A stretch of DNA of 64,000 bases from Dipteris shenzhenensis (lineage: Eukaryota > Polypodiophyta > Polypodiopsida > Gleicheniales), in the NCBI GenBank assembly GCA_047967505.1, contig CM106538.1. One strand, written 5' to 3'. Made by a program: the position numbers and the translations under genes. The notes below the pieces were generated by a model. That model made no database searches. It was not told the DNA's origin and saw nothing but the letters and a program-made list of their open reading frames with translations. Below, in pieces: positions 56,166 through 64,000 of this stretch; the stretch's first letter is position 1; each line of letters begins with the position of its first letter.

Positions 56166-58466
56166 AAGTATGTAGGTGCTAATCTTCATCCAGATCTGAG
56201 GTGCATACACAATGCTTAGTTGTATCTGTCAAGTGAGTGCATTTGACTTTGAAATCCGCAATTGATTTTGACCTTCATAGCCTGATAATGGCAAAAAATA
56301 TGCAATTGACAGGTCGAAATCAGTGCCTATGTAATGACAACTACCGAGACTGAAAATGATGGCTAAAAGACTTGAAAATTATCACTTGAGATTTGACTTT
56401 GCATGTGTGAATCATGACGTCAGACTGAGTGTGCTTTGGTCTTCAAACGGCCAAGATACGGGCCCTCAAAGAAGGGGTAAAAATGTTAGGGGGGGTTAGA
56501 GATGCATTAGTGTATTATGGACTGTCGTGTTAAAAATGTACCTAGGATTTTCCCACGTGAGTGGGGGAATGTGTCAGTGTAGATGGATTGTCAATCGGAG
56601 GTCATGGTGGAAACTTATGAGTGAAATAGTGCGAAAAGAGGCCCACACGAGGGTGCAAATTGACGAGTGTCATGGATTCCTAAATGTTGTGTAATGGGTT
56701 GGAAATTTTTCCCATAGTGTAGTGTTTCTGTGTGTGAAGTTGTGGCTCAATCCCGGTCCAATTTGGGTCCCAAATGAGCGAGTTATGGACCTTTAAATTT
56801 GATAAAAGTTATGGATGCTAGAATGAAATCACCTAAGTAGGTAGATGCACTATGACATGTATCTCCGCATGTGGCTAGAGATGTGAGAGCCTTGGTACTA
56901 CAGACTTACCTGTTGAAAAATTGCATGATGATAACTGAACTCCTGCTGTGTATCTTCATCTGATGTGACTGTAGATGGAGTCAAATTCATGCATGAATGT
57001 GATGGCTGTACATCACTAGAATAAACTGTGCTATTGTAGATGGGAGTGCCTCATATTCGGGGCTTACCATCAAATGTGCCTCATCCTGAGGGCTTACCAT
57101 CAAATGTGCATGATTAGAAACTTTAGACTAGTCCATTCTAACATGTGATAAATTTGGATCTACTAACCTCTTGAGACCAATTGCATCATCAATTAGTACA
57201 TACCCTTTGGCAATGAATGGTCAAAGTAGGTTCTCTTTCCACTCATGGATCTCATCCAAAGTCATGACTGGTGTATCATCAACTGTGTGATTTGCATAAC
57301 TCTATGCTAGAGGCATCTCGGTGCTCGGTGCTAGAGGCTTACCTATATACCAACATTGAAAGTGTCTTGTCTACCCATGAGAACACTACATGAGAAGTTG
57401 CCACTTGGGTCTTATGCTCAAGCTGCCAAAGGCTTACACTAAACGGTCACTGTGAACCATGTCATGTGATGGAAGAAAAATTGTGTGCCAAGGGTCAAGC
57501 TTGTAACACAATGATGACAACAGTGTGTAAGGAGTAGCCGAGAGGCTGTATAAGGATGATGTATATGTGTAGGAACCAATCCCAAAAAACACTCAACAAA
57601 TATGACTATACATGGGTGGCATACGTGTGTGTAGGATGTTTGCAACAATACTGAAATCCGAAAAAGGGATAACTCTGCCAAGTGTCACAAAATCCCTGAT
57701 GTGAAGAAGTGCCAAATTGCTGGATGTACTGAACTGGTGTCAAATGTGTGAGTGTGTACATCGATGATAGATCCGAAGGTACCGAGTGTGAGTGTGTACA
57801 TCAATTGTGGAGTTCAATCTCCTCTAAGGATGTGCTAGTCCATTGTAGCTAGACTACACATTGAAGCATAAAATGTTGCAAAAAGAGTTTTAGTTCATTC
57901 ATTTTATGTGCTGTATTCCTATAATGGATCAGGAGGTAGTTTCGATGAAGAGGATTGAATATTGGGAACCTATGCATAAGTCAGGCTATAGATTTGAGGT
58001 GCTCATTGAGTAGAGGATGATCTGTTGATCATTTTTTCTTTTTGGATCACGTCAAAATTCCATCTCGATTAAAAGCTATGGGCATTTGAAATTTGCACCA
58101 CACTTTGTCCAAGGAAGGGTCCAAATTGATGATGTGTCACATGTGATGATGTGGTAGTGTGGGATCACATGCTGATAGCAAAGTCGTGCCTGTATGGCAC
58201 TATGTGCTTAAGTGGCACATGTTGACATGGCATGCTTATGTGGCATGTTGATTGTGCTATTGACATGGCACTACCACATGTCATGATGATGTGGGAGTGC
58301 AGAGGTGGCCACTGCTAATGTGGCTATGCCATGTGTCAGATGACATGGCAAGATAACACTGTGTGCCACAAGTGGCAGCTAAGGTTTGAGACCTTAGAAG
58401 CTTATGAAGGCTGACTAAGGAGCTAGGTATTGACTGAAGCAGTGATCGGCAAAAGGAACCGCGATT
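56166..58466. other. No gene recognised; gypsy leader or flank
   Basis: 2.3 kb with only short frames. By position it could be the leader of the minus-strand gypsy element. It includes a tract (58,130-58,380) with the recurring words 'tgacatggca' and 'atgtggca'. Confidence 0.4.
58130..58380. repeat. Degenerate ATGTGGCA/TGACATGGCA cluster
   Basis: TGACATGGCA occurs three times (about 58,223, 58,260, 58,341), with many further copies of TGGCA, TGCCA, ATGTGG and CACATG in both orientations. No fixed period. Confidence 0.65.
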
Positions 58467-58709
58467 CTTGAGAAAAAGCGAAAGTTGGCAGAGGAGCGAG
58501 CACGACTGGAAAAGCTTGGAGTAGTGTCTCCCAAGAAAGCGAATGGCCCTATGACAGAGGACAAGGTCATAGATATCAAGGGAGCCAACGGCAATTCTGT
58601 GCTCAATTTTTCCCTCAGCAGGCTTCTTTCTACGATCGTGAGTGAGATAGACAAAGCTGTAGAGTCTTTACTGCTTGGAGATGGAAGAAGATGGTGGCAG
58701 TGGAGGTGA
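58467..58709 (+). pseudogene. Short coding-like fragment, charged
   Basis: A plus-strand frame reads ILEKKRKLAEERARLEKLGV and SVLNFSLSRLLSTIVSEIDKAVESL: a basic helix followed by an amphipathic one, with protein-like composition unlike its surroundings. No start or splice context is clear. The longer minus-strand frame over the same bases has poor composition. It may be a gag fragment or a captured host exon. Confidence 0.3.
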
Positions 58710-59656
58710 CACGGACACTGCAAGGAGACAGCAGTCCATCGATTGGCTGTAATTAACTGAGTATTGCCCGTGGTCATTCCTTGCTTCCTGTTGCACATAG
58801 CTTTGCTATGTTGTGGCGTGGTTTGAGTCGAGTCAAGGTTGTTGCATGTGAGTGGCTGTGACGCCTTGCTTTTGATGTGAGCTTGTTGAAACATGCATTC
58901 GTCTGAGTGTTTGCTTGCCTTGCGGGTGGCGGTTGCTACCACTGAAGCTATTTGTTGAAGCATGTGTGTTGTGTTGAGCATGTCGGCCATCGTATGAGCT
59001 GCACTCTTGTGGCCTTCGCTAGGTCTGCTCTTTGCCTAATAGTGACATGCTCTTGCCATTTCTCACTAGCATTATATTTATGGGGTATTTCCTTTAACTG
59101 CTATTGAAAATGCTAAAGGGAATAGCTTCATTATAATGATAGCTGTTGCGTGTGTGGTCCATCATGTAGAATTGCGCTAAGTTGTAGACTTTGCTCGTGT
59201 TCATTGTAGATCTACTAAGATGGCATCCTGGGTGGCCAAAGATGCGACTGGAGAGGCTTGAAGGCTCTCTCTCTCTCTCTCAACTCAAATGAACCTTACA
59301 AAGTTAGACCTTGTGAAAGTCGAGAAATCCAAAAATGTCTCATAAAATACCTCTTAACCTCTTAAAGAACATCTCTATACACAAAGAACTAAATGGTCAT
59401 ATCTCAAGCTCCATAAGGCGTAATCTTGAGCTTCTTAAACCAAAATGGAGAGAAGAATTATCTCTACAAAGAGAGCTAGAAGATGCCTCAAAGGGAGGGC
59501 TTGTCACCTTGACGAAGCAAGGGCTTTCACTCTCTCTCACATAACTTTCTCAAAATCAAATGAACCTTGTACATCTCTTGCTCATGATAAAATGGAGACG
59601 GAGATGCCTCGCGTAAGGAGGGCTTGACACTCACTCATGGAGTGGGAGCACCATCA
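58710..59656. other. No gene recognised
   Basis: Contains a (CT)n tract at 59,266-59,281 and a degenerate direct repeat built on 'atcaaatgaaccttac' and 'catgataaartggagac' (59,285, 59,557, 59,583, 59,667), which looks like broken LTR end sequence. Confidence 0.4.
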
Positions 59657-59668
59657 GCTTTGATACCA
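59657..59668 (-). other. Candidate primer binding site (TGGTATCAAAGC)
   Basis: On the minus strand TGGTATCAAAGC, a common gypsy variant of the initiator tRNA-Met site, directly follows a ...CTTTATCA end that fits an LTR terminus. Confidence 0.4.
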
Positions 59669-60264
59669 TGATAAAGTGGAGACAGAGTGGAGTGCACATA
59701 TTATAGCTACCTATACACTGTGTTGAATTGAACATAATCATGAACGAGCCGTGCTTTGCACACGGGCAAAGATGCATGACCATCCTCAACAACTCCCCAT
59801 CTGAAGGTGGATCTTTGATTCTTAAATTGCTAATCAATTCACCTTGCATACTTGGATTGGAATTTGAAAATTTGGCTAAGACTTAACCCATGGCTCTGAG
59901 ACCTTCCATCTCCTCCTTTCATTCCATTAACCTTCCATCTCCTCCTTCCTCCCGAAGGTGACCTTCCATCTCCTCCATTCCATTGACCTTCTATCTCCTC
60001 CTTGTCCCTAAAGCTGCCTCTTGTCTTTCCACCTCTTCCCCAAAGCCTACCTATTGTCTTTCCACCTCCTCCCCCCTCCAAGCTTCCATCCAAGAGCTCC
60101 TTTTTTGTGACACGTGGTAGGCTCTTCTCCTCCAAGTTGCCACGTGTCCTCTCTTTTTTTTTTTTGTGTCTGTGGTTAATAGGTTAAAGATATATACATG
60201 AGAACCCCTTAGGGTTAGGGTTGAGGTTTGCCCCTAATGCCTATCTAGATAGTGCAATTTACAC
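59669..60264 (-). repeat. Candidate LTR on the minus strand
   Basis: On the minus strand it would start TGTAAATTGCAC and end CTTTATCA next to the primer binding site, with a TATATATC patch about 70 bp inside. It includes a CT-rich internal part (59,900-60,110). No second copy was found in the window, so the limits are a guess. Confidence 0.3.
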
Positions 60265-60279
60265 CATCCTCAATAGGAG

Positions 60280-61970
60280 CTTTGCAGCCATGGAAGAGAA
60301 TGCCTATCCATTACATTTGGGTAGACCTTGGCTCAAAAGTGCTAAGGTACTCCATGTTTTGGGTTATGAAAATCAGAATCAAAGAGACTAAGCCAAGATA
60401 CCCATCAACCTTAGCAAGATTTTGAGGATTTACTGATTGCCACAAAGACTTGGAAGAGGAAGATCAACTTTCATAAGATGTGGAAACGAGGCTCATCAAG
60501 ATGATCATCTTACCAGTGGGTGAAATTGACATATTCCAAGTGATAGCTGAAATCAAGCAAGCGCAAGGAGAGAAGAAGCTAGTAGAATAGAAACACCTCT
60601 ACCCCAAGCACTACTCTGAATATGTAATGGGAAGAGAAAACTAGCCAAACCCAAGGTGACAATCAGTCAACTTGGCATAAAAGATCCGGTCCCCAAGCAA
60701 CACAAGGGTTGACCTTGGGCTCAAAAGAAGAAACTTAGACCATAAGGGTAGTAAGAATGTGACAACAACTCAACCGAAGAAGATTAAGGCTTTGTTCACA
60801 AGCTTCAAAGGTATCTTTCCATGGAGCTACAAGAGAGCTACAATGACTTGAGAGGTGTCTTTTCTAAAGATCTATTAACACAAGATCCCCTTAGTACCAG
60901 ATGCCAAACTAATGCACTAGTAGAGATACAAGATGAATTCCAATTATGCTTAGTAGGGAAAGGCCAAGCTTGACCAGCTTTGATAAGAGCGGGATTCATC
61001 TACACAATGAACATGAGTGATTATCTCTTCCCCTCTTCCCCATTGTGGTGGTCCCAAAGAAATATGGGAAGCTCTAAGTATGTGTATCCGAATTACAAGA
61101 AGTAGAATGCCCAGACTATATCAGACCAATTTTCCATTCTCTTCACAAACAGCTTGGCCCGAGTAGCAAGTCAGGAAATGAACACATTCTTGGATGGGTA
61201 CAATGGCTACAATCAAAATTCCTTAGCACAATAAGATTAATAAAAAGATGTCTTTCATAAGTGAGTGGGCTGCATACACATGTATGGTCTTGCCATTTAG
61301 CTAAGGAACGTGTCATTAGCTTTTCAAACATTCATGGTGAAAACATTCAGAGAGTATTTGGTCTAGTTCCTAGCTATTTACTTAGATGATTTTTGTGTTT
61401 ACATTAAAACAAATTGGTCACCTCTCCTACATCAAAAAAGTCTTCAAGACGTGCTGAGAAGTAGGGATCTCCATAGCAAGTTGGTGTGTTTGCTCTAGGG
61501 ATGGGTTTTGAACCAAGCAATCAAAGATTGAAGCCATTTAAAACAAATGCCAAAGCCCAAGAATCAAACCTAGCTTTGCTCGAGCATGTTACCTCTAAGG
61601 ATGGGATCCGAACCTGAGGAATCAAAGTTAGAAGCAAAAACCCAAGAGTCTAACCCAATTGTGCTCATTCATAAGATTTTTATTAGTTTCTATAGGAGGT
61701 TTATCAAATACTTTGCTAGGATCGTAGCACCGCTCACCAAAAAGGAGGTGAAGTTCCATTGGAATGGAGACTTGTCTATGGCACTCAAATCCTTGAAGAA
61801 GTGAGCAACAATTACACCCATTCTATATCAACCAAGATGGGATATGGTCTTTCAAATACATTTTGGTGCCTTAGGGTATGCCATAGGTATCAGCTTAGCA
61901 TAGCAACCAAATGGTTGATTAGACTACTTGGTCTATTATGCCAAACACTTGGGGACTTTTCTTGAATGAA
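60280..61970 (+). pseudogene. Strongly decayed Ty3/gypsy pol
   Basis: Plus-strand fragments in shifting frames: YPLHLGRPWLKSAKVLHVLG (end of protease), a VVPKKYGKLxVCV-like patch near 61,045, NTFLDGYNGYNQN-like text near 61,185, and FHVHFGALGYAIGIS near 61,850 (RNase H). ILIKKVFKT and APLTKKEVKFHWNGDLS (61,728-61,788) also fit. Nearly every domain carries stops. It points opposite to the gypsy element at 44-56 kb. Confidence 0.65.
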
Positions 61971-62095
61971 ACTATAGCACCACCAAGTGAGAGGCTCCAT
62001 GTTGGAGTGGGTTTCCTTTCAAGACTATTGGCACTAGCAATTCACTTCTTGGGTGACCTGATTGACGACAGTTGTTTGCATGTTGTACCAAGATT

Positions 62096-62948
62096 CTAAA
62101 CTGCCATGGCCTGCTTTACACAAGCATTACAAACTACCATGTACCAAGATTCTAAACTACCATGGCCATGCTTTACACAAGCATCACAATAATTAGTGTG
62201 GCACTCTTCTTTTGTTTGACCTCTTTGTGAGAAATTTTCACACCACTTCTTGCTAGCTCTTGGTCTTCCTCGAATGCCTGTATCTTGCAACACCTTTTTG
62301 AGTTGGATTGTTAGCGCTTTCTTCTTTGTTCCTCCTCCTTGCTCTTCTTGGCTTTTTTCTTTTTCTTGTACTTGATCATGCCACTTTTCTCCAAAGAAAT
62401 AGCTCTATCAAGAGTTCTTTGTAGTTTCTTGTTGGGTTGACTATCTCCAATGACCCAAGATCCATGTTCATACCACTGAGAACAGCCATGTATGTAGCAT
62501 TTTGTCTTCAGGTATCTTGATCAATTGATTAACAGGGCTCTCATGTGTAATACAAATTCTTGAATCGCCTCCCCTTCTTTTGCTTCAATTCGTTGAGCTT
62601 GGTTGAAATCCCCTTAATCGACTTCTTGACAAAACTGCCTCAAGACGGCTTTCGACATATGCTAGTACAGAAAGTGCCCAATGGGGAATTATATGAATTT
62701 GCGCCATTCTCACCAATGTGCACAAGAAGCAATTCATGTACTCATATTTCCTTGACACTTATTGATGTGGTGAACACTTTGAGAACATTGTATAGGTTGT
62801 TGTATGGATCTTCATCTTCAAATGCCTTGAAGTCTTGGAATTTCATCTTTATTGGTTGGGATGATTTTGTTTGGTGCCTTGCTACCGAGGGGCTCCTCGG
62901 GCTTTGCAGTTTGCCTTCTAGACTCTCGAACGTCATCCTTCGATCCAA
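62096..62948 (-). pseudogene. Ty3/gypsy gag relic
   Basis: The minus strand begins MKFQDFKAFEDEDPYNNLY (62,850) and, through frameshifts, runs over gag-like phrases: a 'LNELKQKKG...RFKN' helix near 62,580, a GMNMDLGSLEI patch near 62,480, 'NPTRNYKELL' near 62,440, a basic region, and a Cys-containing end (HTNYCDACVKHGHG). The order matches gypsy gag (retrotrans_gag domain, then linker, then knuckle). It is on the opposite strand from the pol relic next to it, so they are probably different elements. Confidence 0.6.
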
Positions 62949-63271
62949 GCTTCTAGACCAAGGATTTTCATGGCTTGGTATTCTTGGTTTTTTGGGTCTT
63001 TCCTGGGTTGTGGCATGCCTTTGCTCTAGACTATGCCTTACCTCCTGTCGTGCATACCTTCACTCATGGTTATGTGCATGAATCAACTCTGGACTTTGTA
63101 TGCCTTCATCTAGTCTGGCATGTGGCTCTTAGAGATGTGCTTCTTGACTTCCTTCATTCTATAGAGCATGCCACTCTCAATCCGATCCATGCCTTGACTC
63201 ATTCTTTCTTTAATCATTCAATCTAGCACGTTGCTATCAGTTTGATGCATATCTTGACTCAAGGCTCTTTC

Positions 63272-63901
63272 TGTAAGAAAATAGTACGCAGCGGAAGATA
63301 ACAACAAAACGCAAGTACACGATGGAAAGCTGGAGAGAATACAAAAATTCTGATATACCAAACTGCTGATACAACTAATGGTTGGCTGTCCACCCGTGCA
63401 CTCTACAGACAGAGCTTCGATGGTGATCTAGACAGATGCTGGACGGAGGACTATGAGCGTGAAGAACTGGTGATATGATGATAGGGGGTGGCCACTTATA
63501 TAGTGTAAGTGGTTGACGGTCGGCCCTGTAATAGGCAGTCGGCCTAATAGACAGTCGGCCTGGAAGACCAGCCGACCCCCACCGGGGGCCTGCGCCCCCC
63601 GGACCCCCTGCTTTGCCCCCAGACCCCCACCGGGGGCCTGCGCCCCCCGGACCCCCTGCTATCGGGGGGGCTATCGCCCCCCCGAACCCCCCCTTTTTGC
63701 AGACGGGTATCTACTCTTGGCTCCTAAGCCGTCTCATAACCATCTGGTCTACTCTAAGACCCCTTCCAGTGTCTAAACTGGGGATCCCTCCCAATATTTG
63801 ATACCCATCATGGCTTCTCCTCATATGGGGGCCTTACAACATTGGGTACACAGAATATTGGTGGGTTACATGAGAGGTGGACATTTGAGCTAACTCTAAC
63901 A
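63272..63901 (+). mobile_element. Solo LTR, 630 bp
   Basis: TGTAAGAAAATAG at the start and CTCTAACA at the end (imperfect terminal inverted repeat TGTAAGA/TCTAACA), flanked by the 5-bp duplication CTTTC at 63267-63271 and 63902-63906. No coding part. A TATATA box at 63,497 inside a short palindrome suggests plus orientation. Inside are three copies of AGTCGGCC-like words (63,515-63,560) and a GC-rich 48-bp tandem repeat. A solo LTR arises by recombination between the two LTRs of a full element. Confidence 0.88.
63574..63665. repeat. 48-bp GC-rich tandem repeat in the solo LTR
   Basis: Two copies starting at 63574 and 63622: 'gacccccaccgggggcctgc' followed by 'gccccccggaccccctgct'. It has self-complementary CCCCC/GGGGG parts that can form strong hairpins. 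Confidence 0.9.
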
Positions 63902-64000
63902 CTTTCTTGCTCGTCTGATCTAGCGCATCGCTCTCGATCCGATGCATATCTTGACTCAAGGCTTGATATATATTGCATTTTTGGATGGCCTTGCTCGTAG

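Larger units (their letters stand above)
63173..63971. repeat. About 60-bp tandem repeat, interrupted by a solo LTR
   Basis: Units start 'ctctcaatccgatccatgcc' (63,173), 'ctatcagtttgatgcatatc' (63,234) and 'ctctcgatccgatgcatatc' (63,930), each followed by 'ttgactca'. The second unit is split by the LTR at 63,272-63,901; without it the unit is 62 bp. Confidence 0.75.

Noticed and set aside
58415-58990. 191-codon minus-strand frame
   Set aside because: Composition is Ser/Thr/Leu-rich without motif, and it overlaps a more protein-like plus-strand frame; likely a chance opening.
60208-60225. Telomere-like TTAGGGTTAGGG
   Set aside because: Only two units, and not the TTTAGGG form usual in plants; no array.
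62560-63226. 173- and 83-codon plus-strand frames
   Set aside because: Opposite to the gag relic and across the 60-bp tandem repeat; no domain.
63513-63801. Pro/Arg-rich open frames (RPPPGACAPRTPC)
   Set aside because: Translation of the 48-bp GC-rich repeat inside the solo LTR, with no coding signal.

Overview
This is nuclear DNA of a land plant with a large, transposon-rich genome. The evidence is a spliced nucleosome-assembly-protein gene of plant type with GT-AG introns that reach more than 10 kb, an intact single-exon protein kinase, and abundant plant-type Ty1/copia, Ty3/gypsy and LINE (L1-type) retrotransposon remains. The intron sizes and LINE content would suit a fern, lycophyte or gymnosperm better than a compact flowering-plant genome, but no sequence mark settles the lineage.

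Layout. 1-1.25 kb: decayed LINE endonuclease fragment (minus). 2.1-9.1 kb: a Ty1/copia element (plus) with a tRNA-Met type primer binding site, a long leader full of GTAC motifs, a broken gag-pol and a 3' LTR. 10.03-29.99 kb: NAP1, eleven recognisable exons (344 codons with the stop) ending in the CaaX box CKQQ; the exon for roughly the first 35-40 residues was not found. Its 10.5-kb intron holds an ORF1-like fragment, a nearly full-length LINE (12.1-16.8 kb) with in-frame tandem duplications, and a chain of 5'-truncated LINE 3' ends separated by (AG)n tracts. Its 6.3-kb intron holds more LINE debris. Every LINE piece in these introns is antisense to NAP1. 30-39.5 kb: intergenic sequence, a decayed coiled-coil ORF (minus), and a plus-strand LINE with endonuclease and reverse transcriptase. 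39.59-41.74 kb: an intact 718-residue protein kinase (minus), the only other gene that looks functional.

44.1-56.2 kb: a Ty3/gypsy element (minus) split by a second copia element (46,725-52,609) flanked by the 5-bp duplication ATGGG. Without the insert the gypsy reverse-transcriptase reading frame runs on unbroken. 56.2-60.3 kb: mostly unrecognised, with a candidate gypsy primer binding site and LTR. 60.3-63.0 kb: two strongly decayed gypsy fragments in opposite orientation. 63,272-63,901: a solo LTR with the duplication CTTTC, sitting inside a tandem repeat of about 60 bp.

The two host genes (histone chaperone and kinase) show no functional link; they are islands in retrotransposon sequence. 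No new multi-gene system was found. The most unusual structures are the quadruplicated 70-codon segment inside the LINE reverse transcriptase, the serial LINE/(AG)n chain and the GTAC-dense copia leader.
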